Below, in pieces: positions 55,586 through 64,000 of a stretch of 64,000 nucleotides of DNA. How positions within the stretch are numbered: the first letter of the stretch is position 1; each line of letters begins with the position of its first letter. This stretch comes from Thalassococcus sp. S3 (GTDB taxonomy: Bacteria > Pseudomonadota > Alphaproteobacteria > Rhodobacterales > Rhodobacteraceae). Position numbers and translations under genes: made by a program. The stretch spans positions 4,399,001-4,463,000 of the forward strand of contig NZ_CP022303.1 of the NCBI RefSeq assembly GCF_004216475.1. The letters run 5' to 3'. The notes beneath the pieces were generated by a model. The model was not told where the DNA came from. It saw only the letters and a list, made by a program, of their open reading frames with translations, and searched no databases.

Positions 55586-57037
55586 TCACGCCATGTGCAG
55601 CTTAACATACTCGAAGTCGCCGGGCTTGTTGTCGATGCCAACCTTGGGTGGCGAAATCCAGCTTGCATATTTTCCGGGCTCATAGCACGGCTTCATGAGC
55701 GATTGGATAAAGGCGCCGTCCTCTTTGGTGGGCAGCCATTCGTCGCGACGGGCGTCCCATTCCTCCCGGCTGAGGAAATTGCCGTCCGGATCAATCGGCT
55801 GGTTGGCAAAGACGCCAATCTGACGGTGGAAACCTTCATGCGGCAGCTTCAGTTCAAACTCGATCCCCGTGCGGGAAATCTGCTTGTTCCAGCGCCGCAG
55901 GCCGCCGGATGCATCGCGGACATAATCGTCACGCAGGCGCATGTTGATCGCGGTCAGGGCGGGTGCGTCTTCGGTGACGATCTTGCCGTCCTTGATGCTC
56001 GCGACCTTGTAGGTGTCGCCTGTCAGTTTGTGGTCGTCTTCGATCCGCTGCTCCATATACCGGCCTTTGATACCGGCGTTGAACGCATTGGCGGCGTTGG
56101 TCGACACTTCCTGTCCGAAGAGATCCAGCGACAGCGTATAGTGCAGGTTCAGCTTTTTCTGGATCGTGGGCAGGTCGATCACGCCCAGATCGCGGATCTT
56201 GTCGATGTCGTAGGGGTCGGTGATGCCCGCCTTCTGCATCGCTTCCAGCGTGGCCTGAATGGTGCGGCCCACGCCGGTTTCGCCCACGAACATATGGTGA
56301 GCCTCTTCTGTCAGCATGAAGCGGCAGGTGCGGCTGAGCGGGTCGAAGCCCGATTGAGCCAGCGACTCAAGCTGCATCTTGCCGTCGCGGTCGGTGAAAT
56401 AGGTGAACATGAAGAAGGACAGCCAGTCCGGCGTCTCTTCGTTGAACGCGCCCAGCATCCGCGGCGCTTCCTCTGAGCCGGAGGAACGGCGCAGCATATC
56501 GTCCGCCTCTTCACGCCCGTCACGGCCGAAATACTTGAAGAGCAGATAGACCATCGCCCAAAGGTGACGGCCTTCTTCGACATTCACCTGGAAGAGGTTG
56601 CGCATGTCGTAAAGCGACGGCGCGGTGAGGCCGAGGAAGCGCTGTTGCTCGACCGAGCCCGGCTCGGTATCGCCCTGGATCACGATCAGGCGCTTGAGCA
56701 TGTTGCGATACTCTCCTGGCACTTCCTGCCAGGCCAGCTCACCAGCGTGCTCGCCGCAGGGGATACGGCGATCTTCGACAGCGGGGGCCAGCAGAACACC
56801 CCAGCGGTATTCGGGCATCTTCACATAGTCGAACTTGGCCCAACCCTTGGGATCGACCGACACGGCGGTGCGCAGGTAAACGAGCGATTCCTGGAAATTC
56901 TGAGGGATCAGGTCATTCCACCAGTTGATGTAACCGGGGTGCCATTTCTCCAGCGCCTTGAGCACCTTCTTGTCGTTGGACAGACCCACATTGTTGGGGA
57001 TCTGCGAGTCGTAACTCACGTTGATCAGATCGAGCAT
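55586..57037 (-). CDS. boxB: Benzoyl-CoA 2,3-epoxidase, oxygenase subunit BoxB
   Basis: 483 residues, full length. A di-iron oxygenase that turns benzoyl-CoA into 2,3-epoxybenzoyl-CoA with O2. Visible: N-terminal 'YINWWNDLIPQNFQESLVYLRTAV', 'VNVEEGRHLWAMVYLL' and 'LTEEAHHMFVGETG' with the E-E-x-x-H type iron ligands. It is the central gene of the box cluster, between boxC and the flavodoxin gene. Confidence 0.95.
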   Translation of the reverse strand: MLDLINVSYDSQIPNNVGLSNDKKVLKALEKWHPGYINWWNDLIPQNFQESLVYLRTAVSVDPKGWAKFDYVKMPEYRWGVLLAPAVEDRRIPCGEHAGELAWQEVPGEYRNMLKRLIVIQGDTEPGSVEQQRFLGLTAPSLYDMRNLFQVNVEEGRHLWAMVYLLFKYFGRDGREEADDMLRRSSGSEEAPRMLGAFNEETPDWLSFFMFTYFTDRDGKMQLESLAQSGFDPLSRTCRFMLTEEAHHMFVGETGVGRTIQATLEAMQKAGITDPYDIDKIRDLGVIDLPTIQKKLNLHYTLSLDLFGQEVSTNAANAFNAGIKGRYMEQRIEDDHKLTGDTYKVASIKDGKIVTEDAPALTAINMRLRDDYVRDASGGLRRWNKQISRTGIEFELKLPHEGFHRQIGVFANQPIDPDGNFLSREEWDARRDEWLPTKEDGAFIQSLMKPCYEPGKYASWISPPKVGIDNKPGDFEYVKLHMA

Positions 57038-57120
57038 TCCTCATCTCCCTAAACCGGCCACGCGAAGTATGCCGCGCGGCCCAACCCTTTGTGGGGCACT
57101 TCGCCCACCCCTTCGCGCGC

Positions 57121-58797
57121 CTAGACGCGCTCCATGTCGTATTGCCCGCGCATGCCCGTGCCGTAGCGCTGCAGCGCACCATCCTCGCCCACCGCGTTGG
57201 GGCGCTGGAAAATCCAGTTCTGCCAGGCGGTCAGACGGCCAAAGATCCGCGTCTCCATCGTCTCGGGCCCAGCAAAGCGCAGGTTCGCCTCCATCCCCGT
57301 CATCGCATCGGGGGAAAAGCTGGCGCGCTCTTCCATGAACTGGCGCACCTCGTCTTCCCAGTCGATATCGTCGAGCGCGTAGGTTACCAGACCTAGCTCA
57401 TCGGCATCCTCGGCCTCCAGCGCCTCGCCGATCTGGGCGCGGGCTTTCTCCACCATTTCCGGTTCACCCAGAAAGCGTGTTTCCAGGCGGCTCAGGTCGT
57501 TGCCCATCGGGTAGGTGCCGAAATTGCTGTCGCTGAGCGTGACCGTCGCCATATGGCGATTGTCGCCCTCGAACTCCTCCAGCATCATATAGCTGCGGTC
57601 GACGGCCCAAAGCAGCTCCGCCAGCACGCCGGTATAGCAAGAGCCATGCTCGACCAGCGCCACGAGGCTGCGGGAGGTCATGTCGATGCGCTTGAGCACG
57701 CGCTTCCAGTATTTCAGGATTTCGTTGGCCAGCCAGTGATCCGCATGGGCGAGCAGCAGGTCCTCATGCGCCTGCACGCGCTCCGGGTCGCCCTGCGTCG
57801 CAAAAACGATCAGGCCAAGATTGCGTTCGTTCAGCCTGAGATGCAGGATGGCATCGTCCAACTCCCGTGCGAGGCGGAGCATGTAGGTGTCGGAGCCCTC
57901 GGCCTGTAATGCATCCGCGTCAGCGGGCGCCTCGCTATCTGGCCCCTTGATGGTAAGGGTCGCACGCCCCGCATCACGGTCCATGGCGACTTCGACCAGC
58001 GAATAGGTGACCGACCCATCCTCGGCAAAGCTGCGCTGGAGCGGTTTCAAGGCGATGCCCGTCAGCCCGTCAGCCTTCGACGATTGCGCCGCGAATTCCT
58101 GGGCGCGCTCGGCCACGACCTCGTCGAATTTCGAATTCGCCACCACCTCATCGACCAGCCGCCAATCCTTGGCCCGCTGTCCCTTAACCCCCTCCTCGAT
58201 GGAGCAGAATACGTCTGCGCGGTCCCGGCGCACCTTGCGCTTGTCGGTCACGCGGGTCAGCCCGCCGGTGCCGGGCAGAACGGCCAGCAGGGGCACTTCG
58301 GGCAGGGCCACGGACGAGGCGCTGTCGTTGGTCAACATGATGTAGTTGCAGGCCAGCGCCAATTCGTACCCGCCGCCGGCGCAGGCGCCTTTGACAGCGG
58401 CGATGTATTTCTGGCCGCTGTCGGCTTCGGCTGCTTCGTAGGTGTTGCGTGTCTCGTTGGTGAATTTGCAGAAATTCACCTTATGCGCATGGGCTGCGCC
58501 GCCCAGCATGCGGATGTTGGCACCGGCGCAGAAAACTTTCTCTTTGCCGGACTGCATCACGACGACCTTCACCTCGGGATGCTCAAACCGCATCCGCTGA
58601 ACGATGTCGGACAGCTCGATATCCACACCCAGATCATAGGAATTCAGCTTAAGCTCGTATCCGTCAAAAAGCCCGCCGGCCTCATCCACGTCCATGATGA
58701 GCCGCGCAACCTCGCCCTCATACTCTACCCGCCAATGCCGGTATTTTGACGGGTCGGTTTGAAAGTCGATGGTCTTCGACATGGGGCAAGGCTCCAA
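57121..58797 (-). CDS. boxC: 2,3-epoxybenzoyl-CoA dihydrolase BoxC
   Basis: 558 residues. It cleaves the epoxide ring to give dehydroadipyl-CoA semialdehyde and formate. Crotonase fold: 'VVVMQSGKEKVFCAGANIRMLG' oxyanion region and 'GACAGGGYELALACNYIML', then a long BoxC-specific C-terminal domain. Its leader region holds three TGCA-N6-TGCA-like sites (58812-58907), so transcription of boxC and boxB is probably controlled by BoxR. Confidence 0.95.
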   Translation of the reverse strand: MEPCPMSKTIDFQTDPSKYRHWRVEYEGEVARLIMDVDEAGGLFDGYELKLNSYDLGVDIELSDIVQRMRFEHPEVKVVVMQSGKEKVFCAGANIRMLGGAAHAHKVNFCKFTNETRNTYEAAEADSGQKYIAAVKGACAGGGYELALACNYIMLTNDSASSVALPEVPLLAVLPGTGGLTRVTDKRKVRRDRADVFCSIEEGVKGQRAKDWRLVDEVVANSKFDEVVAERAQEFAAQSSKADGLTGIALKPLQRSFAEDGSVTYSLVEVAMDRDAGRATLTIKGPDSEAPADADALQAEGSDTYMLRLARELDDAILHLRLNERNLGLIVFATQGDPERVQAHEDLLLAHADHWLANEILKYWKRVLKRIDMTSRSLVALVEHGSCYTGVLAELLWAVDRSYMMLEEFEGDNRHMATVTLSDSNFGTYPMGNDLSRLETRFLGEPEMVEKARAQIGEALEAEDADELGLVTYALDDIDWEDEVRQFMEERASFSPDAMTGMEANLRFAGPETMETRIFGRLTAWQNWIFQRPNAVGEDGALQRYGTGMRGQYDMERV

Positions 58798-58811
58798 TCA
58801 ATAGTATGAGA

Positions 58812-58907
58812 TGCACTTTAATGCTCATCATTGAGCCAGTAAAGGTAAATATGCACGATAATGCGCTAACATTGCCGAACTACCGTAAATGTACGCATTA
58901 TAGTGCA
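58812..58907. promoter_or_regulatory. Three candidate BoxR operators upstream of boxC
   Basis: TGCA-CTTTAA-TGCT (58812-58825), TGCA-CGATAA-TGCG (58852-58865) and CGCA-TTATAG-TGCA (58894-58907) each match seven of eight fixed bases of TGCA-N6-TGCA. They lie 15-110 bases upstream of the boxC start, spaced 40 and 42 bases, about four helical turns. Confidence 0.65.
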
Positions 58908-58921
58908 ACTCTCGACAGAGA

Positions 58922-59743
58922 TCAGGCGATCTCCACCTGCTCCTCCTCGATCCGCTTCAGTCTTGCGGCAAACTCAACCACAGCAGCCAGCGTCTTCCCC
59001 GGCTGCTCCTGATGCGGGGCGTGCTGGCAGTTATCCAGAATCACTGTATCAACCGGCGCATAGCTGCGTTCCTCAATCTCGCTGATCTGGGCGAGTGTGC
59101 CGTATTGATCGTCCCGCCCCTGGATGGCGAGCGTCGGGATGCGGAAGTAATCAATCGCCTCCCCCACATGCCAATCGCGGAACCCGGGATCGAGCCAGGT
59201 GTCCGCCCAGCCCCGAAAGGCGCCGTCCGGATCTCGGTGATACTTCGCCATCCGGTCGCTTAGATATCCGCTCTCGAACACTCCCTTGGCTGCGTTGATC
59301 GCTTCCAGCCCACTCTCCTCAGTAAAGAAATGCGGCGCCATCAGGATCAGGCCGCGCACGCGGTGGTCCACTACTCCGCCTGCGTAGATCGCTGCAATCG
59401 TAGCGCCATCGCTGTGACCAAAAAGAATGCCCTGCTCAAAACCCATCTGGTCCAGCACATGGGGCAGTACATCCACCGCCTCCCGCGTCATGAAGTCGAG
59501 CGGGCGGGGCAGATCGACCGGATCGGACTGGCCATAGCCTTGCCTCGAATAGACGAAGACGCCGAACCCCGTCGCCTTGGCCACCTGTTCAGGAAAGTCC
59601 CGCCAGAGCGCCACGCAGCCCAGCCCCTCGTGCAGCATCACGATTGTGGGCGCCTGATCGGGCGCGGGGCCGTGGCAGGCATAGTCCAGTGTGACGCCGT
59701 TCACCGCCAAAGGCTTCTTCGGGCTGTCCGACCAATCGAGCAT
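58922..59743 (-). CDS. Alpha/beta hydrolase in the box cluster
   Basis: 273 residues from the ATG at 59743, which overlaps the stop of the benzoate-CoA ligase gene (TAATG). Alpha/beta-hydrolase fold: oxyanion 'MLHEGLGCVALW', nucleophile elbow 'FGHSDGATIAAIYA' (Ser), and a late His in 'NCQHAPHQEQPG'. Probably cuts a thioester or ester intermediate of benzoate breakdown; substrate not determined. Confidence 0.88.
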   Translation of the reverse strand: MLDWSDSPKKPLAVNGVTLDYACHGPAPDQAPTIVMLHEGLGCVALWRDFPEQVAKATGFGVFVYSRQGYGQSDPVDLPRPLDFMTREAVDVLPHVLDQMGFEQGILFGHSDGATIAAIYAGGVVDHRVRGLILMAPHFFTEESGLEAINAAKGVFESGYLSDRMAKYHRDPDGAFRGWADTWLDPGFRDWHVGEAIDYFRIPTLAIQGRDDQYGTLAQISEIEERSYAPVDTVILDNCQHAPHQEQPGKTLAAVVEFAARLKRIEEEQVEIA

Positions 59744-61275
59744 TATGCATCCTCTCTGAGCTTGAAGCGTTGGATCTTGCCGGTCGCCGTCTTGGGCAGG
59801 TCGGGCACAACCTCGATCCAGCGGGGATATTTCCACTTGCCGATCTGATCCTTCACGAAGGATCTCAGGTCATCCGGCGCGGCCTTCGCCGCCTCTTTCA
59901 GCACGATGAAGGCCTTGGGCTTTTCCAGCCCGTCCGCGTCCCGCGCGGCCACCACAGCGGCCTCCAGAACCGACGGATGCGCGACCAGGGATTGCTCGAC
60001 CTCGAAAGGCGAGACCCAGATGCCGGAGACCTTGAACATGTCATCCGTTCGCCCGCAATAGATGAAGCGACCGTCCTCCGCGCGCTCGTATTTGTCGCCC
60101 GTGCGGGTCCATTCACCTTCGAACGTCGCGCGGCTCTTGTCGCGCTTGTTCCAATAACCATCGGCGGCCGAGGCGCCGCGCACCAGCAATTCGCCGATCC
60201 CGCCATTCGGCACATCCGCCCCCGCCTCATCGACCAGTCGCACATCATAGCCGGGCACCGGCGTGCCAGAGGTGCCATAAACCACGTCGCCCGCGCGGTT
60301 CGACAGGAAAATGTGCAGCATTTCGGTCGATCCAACGCCGTCGAGGATATCGACGCCCCAGATCTTGCGCCATGACTTGCCGATCTCCTCCGGCAAAGCC
60401 TCGCCGGCAGAGATGCAGGTGCGCAGCGGCACCTTGGGTATCTCTAGCTGGTCGAGATGCGCGACGGTCGCGGCATAAAGCGTGGGCACACCGCAAAAGA
60501 TCGTAGGCTGTTCAGCGCTGAGAATGTCGAGCGTCGCTTCGGGCGTGGGGCGACCGTGAAACAGGACCGTCGTTGCCCCCACCGACATCGGGAACGTCAT
60601 CGCATTGCCGAGACCGTAAGCGAAGAACAATTTCGCGGCTGAATAGATCGTGTCGTCCTCACAGATCCTCAGAACCTGAGCGCCATATGTGTCTGATGTC
60701 GCCTTGAGACTGCCGTGTACATGCCGCACACCCTTTGGCTGCCCGGTGGAACCGGACGAGTAGAGCCAGAACGCCATCTCATCCGCGCTGACATCCAGCG
60801 TCTTGGCCGGTTCTGCACCCTGCATGAAGTCTTCAAAGCTCTGCAGATTTTCGGGGGCCTCTCCGATCACGACAACCGCGCGCAGTGTCGGGTGATCTTC
60901 CAGCAAGGGTTCGACCACCGAAAGAAGTTCGGAAGAGACAAAAAGGCAGGCCGCGCGGCTATCCTTGAGGATGACATCATAGACCTGCGTCGCCAACAGC
61001 GTGTTGAGAGGCACCGGAACCACGCCCGCCTTCAAAGCGCCCCAGAAGATCGCTGGAAACTCAATCTGATCCAGGACGAGCATGGCGACACGCTCCTCCC
61101 TCTGGATGCCCAGACGCCGCAACGCGCCCGCGACGCGTGCCGTCTGGTCAGCCAACTCTCCGTAGGTCAGGCTGCGCTTCTTCCCTGCGGCTTCGCGAAA
61201 GGCCGACTTGCCCGCGCGGCCTTCGGCCAGATGCCGATCTAAGAAGTAGCTGGCAGCGTTGCCGGTCACACTCAT
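59743..61275 (-). CDS. bclA: Benzoate-CoA ligase
   Basis: 510 residues from the ATG at 61275, with GGAGGAG six bases upstream. An ANL-superfamily acyl-CoA synthetase: P-loop-like 'FWLYSSGSTGQPKGVRHVHGS', 'YGTSGTPVPGYDVRLVDE' and the hinge region 'RTGDKYERAEDGRFIYCGRTDDMFKVSGIWVSPFEVE', then the catalytic Lys near 'TATGKIQRFKLRE'. Neighbouring box genes support benzoate as substrate, forming benzoyl-CoA from benzoate, ATP and CoA. First gene of the catabolic operon. Confidence 0.9.
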   Translation of the reverse strand: MSVTGNAASYFLDRHLAEGRAGKSAFREAAGKKRSLTYGELADQTARVAGALRRLGIQREERVAMLVLDQIEFPAIFWGALKAGVVPVPLNTLLATQVYDVILKDSRAACLFVSSELLSVVEPLLEDHPTLRAVVVIGEAPENLQSFEDFMQGAEPAKTLDVSADEMAFWLYSSGSTGQPKGVRHVHGSLKATSDTYGAQVLRICEDDTIYSAAKLFFAYGLGNAMTFPMSVGATTVLFHGRPTPEATLDILSAEQPTIFCGVPTLYAATVAHLDQLEIPKVPLRTCISAGEALPEEIGKSWRKIWGVDILDGVGSTEMLHIFLSNRAGDVVYGTSGTPVPGYDVRLVDEAGADVPNGGIGELLVRGASAADGYWNKRDKSRATFEGEWTRTGDKYERAEDGRFIYCGRTDDMFKVSGIWVSPFEVEQSLVAHPSVLEAAVVAARDADGLEKPKAFIVLKEAAKAAPDDLRSFVKDQIGKWKYPRWIEVVPDLPKTATGKIQRFKLREDA

Positions 61276-61402
61276 TGTATCTCCTCCCGTCCCGGTCCGG
61301 CTTGATGACGTCGCCGGCTTCGGTCCTTTCAACGAAACCGGGCGCCTCCTCCAGAAGCCCGCGCTGACTCACCGCCATCATGATGCATTGATTCCTTTTT
61401 CA

Positions 61403-61439
61403 TGCAAGATATTGCTAAAAATATTAGCATTATAATGCA
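61403..61439. promoter_or_regulatory. Two candidate BoxR operators upstream of the benzoate-CoA ligase gene
   Basis: TGCA-AGATAT-TGCT (61403-61416) and AGCA-TTATAA-TGCA (61426-61439, containing the perfect 12-bp palindrome GCATTATAATGC) are spaced 23 bases, about two helical turns. Each matches seven of eight fixed bases of TGCA-N6-TGCA. Confidence 0.65.
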
Positions 61440-61649
61440 TAGCCGATTTTTCTGCCGGGGGCATTCATACCGATCTGACGGCAATTCAGTCGGACGGCGC
61501 GGTTTCGACGGCTGAAACTGACAGATCCCCGTGAAAAATCAGATCCATCGACCGGCCCTGCGAAGAATGTGGTAAGCTTCCCTTACGTCACCCAAGGCAA
61601 ATCCCGATCCTACACGGACCGGAAGCGTTCTTCTTAAAGGAGACTGGTC

Positions 61650-62516
61650 ATGGTCAAGACGATTGGTAACCCCCTTTCATGGGCCGCCCAAGCGCTTACA
61701 AAAACCTCGCAACATGTCGGTGAAGGCACCGGCGAAATGCGCAGCGATCACCGCACACGCATCGAAGTTCGCGACCTCACTCTGCAGGATCTTAAAAGCG
61801 CACTGCAGAAGGGCGTCGAAGATTTCATGGCGCTGCGCACCGACGTGATGTTCATCGTGCTGATCTATCCCATTGTCGGGCTTATGCTCACCGCGTTTGC
61901 CCTGAACCGTGAGCTTCTTCCGCTCCTCTTTCCGGTCGTCGCAGGCTTTGCCTTGCTCGGCCCCGTCGCCGCAATCGGTTTATACGAAATGAGCCGACGG
62001 CGAGAGCACGGGCTCAGCACAGGGTGGAGCGATGCATTTAGCGTGATGGGGTCGCCATCCTTCGTTCCGATGCTGGTGCTCGGCTTCTATCTTGCGATGC
62101 TCTTCGTGTTCTGGATGCTCACGGCTTACGCCCTCTATATTCTAACCCTTGGACCTGAACCTCCCATCTCGGCGCTGTCGCTCTTGCGGGACGTCTTCAC
62201 GACGTCCGAGGGCTGGGTGATGCTGGTTGCGGGCCTCGGCATCGGCTTTGTTTTCGCGGTCGCCGTACTTGCTATCAGCATTGTATCCTTTCCCCTGCTC
62301 ATCGACCGGCATGTCGGCATTCCGAAAGCTGTCGGCACCTCCATCCGGCTGGCTCAGCAAAATCCACGGGCTGTGGCGGCATGGGGCGCTGTGGTTGTGG
62401 TGCTTCTTGGACTGGGGATCGGCACGCTCTTTATGGGGCTGATCTTTGTGCTGCCGGTTCTGGGACATGCGACATGGCACCTCTACAGGCGGGCCGTCGT
62501 CCCGACATCACCATAA
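61650..62516 (+). CDS. DUF2189 membrane protein
   Basis: 288 residues, ATG 61650 with AAGGAG about 9 bases upstream. Six or seven transmembrane segments from about residue 65; the pattern 'VRDLTLQDLKSALQKGVEDFMALRTDVMFIVLIYPIVGLML' and 'GPVAAIGLYEMSRRREHG' is the DUF2189 signature. Function unknown. Monocistronic, divergent from the ligase operon. Confidence 0.85.
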   Translation: MVKTIGNPLSWAAQALTKTSQHVGEGTGEMRSDHRTRIEVRDLTLQDLKSALQKGVEDFMALRTDVMFIVLIYPIVGLMLTAFALNRELLPLLFPVVAGFALLGPVAAIGLYEMSRRREHGLSTGWSDAFSVMGSPSFVPMLVLGFYLAMLFVFWMLTAYALYILTLGPEPPISALSLLRDVFTTSEGWVMLVAGLGIGFVFAVAVLAISIVSFPLLIDRHVGIPKAVGTSIRLAQQNPRAVAAWGAVVVVLLGLGIGTLFMGLIFVLPVLGHATWHLYRRAVVPTSP

Positions 62517-62569
62517 GGCCGACAGCGCGGCCAGATCACCGACGCCGATGAGGACTTGCCCCGGCCACC

Positions 62570-63886
62570 CTAGTTCGGGAGCAGGAACAGCGTGATCGCC
62601 GGGAACATTACCAGAATAATCACCCGAATGATGTCAGAGCCCACAAAGAACAGCACCGCCTTGTAGGTCTCGATCATCTTCGTGGTGCGATCCATCGCAT
62701 TGATGATGAAGAGGTTCATGCCGACGGGGGGCGTGATCAGACCGACCTCCACCACGATCAGAACCAGAATACCGAACCAGATCGCCACATGTTCGGCACT
62801 CATCCCGAAATCCAGGGCGCTGATGACCGGGAAGAAGATCGGCACGGTCAGCAGGATCATCGACAGACTGTCCATCAGGCAGCCGAAGAGAAGGTAGAAG
62901 ACAAGGATCAGGCTGAGCACCATCCAGGGGCTGAACCCTTGGGAGACCACGTAATTCGACAGCTCCTGCGGCACCTGAGTGAGCGCGAGAAAGCCGTTGT
63001 AAAAGGCCGCGCCCAGAACGATGAAAAAGATCATCGCGGTGGAGCGGGCTGTGACCGTGAAGCTTTCGATCAGCGTGCTGCGCGTCAGGCCGCCGTTAAA
63101 AAGCGCGATCAGCCCGGTGCCCAGGGCACCGACGGCCGCGCCCTCGGTGGGGGTGAACCAGCCGCCATAGATGCCGCCCACCACAAGGCCAAAGACCAGA
63201 AGCACTGGCCAGACCTTGAGCAGTGCCTTGAACCGATCACCCATCGGAACGGGCGGCTTGGTGCCCGCAGAATCGGGGTAGAGACGGACATAGATCGAGA
63301 TGGCGATGACATAGCCAATGGCGGCGAGGATGCCGGGGATAAAGGCAGCGAGGAACAGCTTGGCGATGTTCTGCTCGGTCAGGATCGCGTAGATCACCAA
63401 CACGACCGAGGGCGGGATCAGGATGCCCAGCGTTCCGCCAGCCGCAAGCGTCGCCGTCGAAAAGCCGCCTGCATACCCGTATTGCCGCAGTTCCGGCAAG
63501 GCGACACGGCCCATCGTTGCCGCCGTCGCAAGCGACGAGCCGCAGATCGCCCCGAAACCCGCGCAGGCCCCGATGGACGCCATGGCGACACCGCCCTTGC
63601 GGTGGCCCAGAAACCCTTCGGCGGCCTTGAACAAGGCCTGAGACATGCCGCCAAGGGTGGCAAAATGGCCCATCAAAAGGAACATCGGCACGATGGACAG
63701 CGAATAGCTTGAGAAGGTCGTATAGGTTTCGTTTTTCAGGCGGGCGAGCGGCACGATGGTGCCATCGGTCACAAAGACCAGACCGACGAGCCCGACAAGA
63801 AACATGGCCAGCCCGATGGGTACCCGAAGGAAGATAAGCGCCATAAGGGCGGGAAACGACGCGATCCCGATTTCAAGATTGGTCAA
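62570..63886 (-). CDS. TRAP transporter large permease (DctM-like)
   Basis: 438 residues, twelve or so hydrophobic segments. 'LRVPIGLAMFLVGLVGLVF' and 'GACAGFGAICGSSLATAATMG' are DctM/SiaM family features, as are the C-terminal 'TPPVGMNLFIINAM'. It forms the Na+-coupled transport channel with a small permease and a periplasmic solute-binding protein. TTG start overlaps the stop of the small-permease gene (TTGA). Substrate unknown; a carboxylate such as benzoate is possible given the neighbouring catabolic genes. Confidence 0.93.
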   Translation of the reverse strand: MTNLEIGIASFPALMALIFLRVPIGLAMFLVGLVGLVFVTDGTIVPLARLKNETYTTFSSYSLSIVPMFLLMGHFATLGGMSQALFKAAEGFLGHRKGGVAMASIGACAGFGAICGSSLATAATMGRVALPELRQYGYAGGFSTATLAAGGTLGILIPPSVVLVIYAILTEQNIAKLFLAAFIPGILAAIGYVIAISIYVRLYPDSAGTKPPVPMGDRFKALLKVWPVLLVFGLVVGGIYGGWFTPTEGAAVGALGTGLIALFNGGLTRSTLIESFTVTARSTAMIFFIVLGAAFYNGFLALTQVPQELSNYVVSQGFSPWMVLSLILVFYLLFGCLMDSLSMILLTVPIFFPVISALDFGMSAEHVAIWFGILVLIVVEVGLITPPVGMNLFIINAMDRTTKMIETYKAVLFFVGSDIIRVIILVMFPAITLFLLPN

Positions 63887-64000
63887 TGTTCCGCTCCGGC
63901 ACCTTCGGGAAGGATCTGACGGCCCGAAACAAGTTCCACTAGGCGCATCACCGCAAGATACGTGCCCACGATGGCTGACACGACCGCACCAACAAGGCTG
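63883..64000 (-). CDS. TRAP transporter small permease (DctQ-like), C-terminal part
   Basis: Only the last ~38 codons are visible; the frame is open to the right edge of the window. The end 'VGTYLAVMRLVELVSGRQIL' is a transmembrane helix plus cytoplasmic tail, as in small TRAP permeases. It is coupled to the large-permease gene through the TTGA overlap. Confidence 0.65.
   Translation of the reverse strand, partial: SLVGAVVSAIVGTYLAVMRLVELVSGRQILPEGAGAEH

Noticed and set aside
62789..63712. 307-codon plus-strand frame opposite the TRAP permease
   Set aside because: Very charged repeat-like composition expected from the complement of a hydrophobic membrane protein; DctM is clear on the minus strand.

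Overview
The window reads as chromosome from an alphaproteobacterium of the Rhodobacteraceae/Roseobacter group. The evidence is gene content: a CcrM-type adenine methyltransferase, a DsbA-DciA(DUF721)-MutY neighbourhood, a FeS-type bacterial cryptochrome/photolyase, a leuA gene with an attenuation-type leader peptide, a BoxR-regulated aerobic benzoyl-CoA (box) cluster and a TRAP transporter. Most of the sequence looks GC-rich with compact operons. The middle (about 24.6-49.8 kb) looks more AT-rich, is gene-poor in places and carries many broken genes.

Layout. 1-24.4 kb is core or semi-core: end of kdtA and lpxK; CaiB-DsbA-DUF721 opposite mutY; a PA14/RTX/Hint surface protein; alkB alkane hydroxylase; a SUKH-like protein; a membrane adenylate cyclase; RidA divergent from a TetR regulator; ccrM, rnhB and leuA with its leader peptide; an SDR-photolyase pair; a peptidoglycan-binding secreted protein; a DMT exporter divergent from a LysR regulator; and a group of small secreted proteins.

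24.6-49.8 kb is an accessory island. On the left is a Tn7-like transposition module (TnsA-TnsB-TniB/TnsC, minus strand). Its end carries two tandem 14-bp repeats, and its transposase frame is cut by three in-frame stops. Next come an orphan IS1595-type zinc-ribbon protein, a decayed two-reverse-transcriptase system that best matches defence-associated RT type 3 (Drt3a/Drt3b), and an exonuclease I homologue. Then follow secreted proteins with a caspase-like SEL1-repeat protein, a small tyrosine recombinase, a MuF-type phage-head/toxin protein with its likely immunity gene, a TniQ gene broken by one amber codon, an SH3-domain secreted protein, and a AAA+ ATPase/metallophosphoesterase/small-protein operon. 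The island stops at a tRNA-Arg(CCT), a plausible integration site. The previously undescribed material is concentrated here, but most of the mobile and defence genes are inactivated by point mutations.

49.9-64 kb is core or catabolic again: a LacI-type regulator and a YcaQ-family glycosylase, then a benzoate catabolic cluster on the minus strand (benzoate-CoA ligase, alpha/beta hydrolase, boxC, boxB, a small Cys protein, a flavodoxin, a thioesterase, boxR, a 3-hydroxyacyl-CoA dehydrogenase). Six copies of a TGCA-N6-TGCA-like motif sit in front of boxR, boxC and the ligase gene and are the likely BoxR operators. A DUF2189 membrane protein and a TRAP transporter permease close the window.
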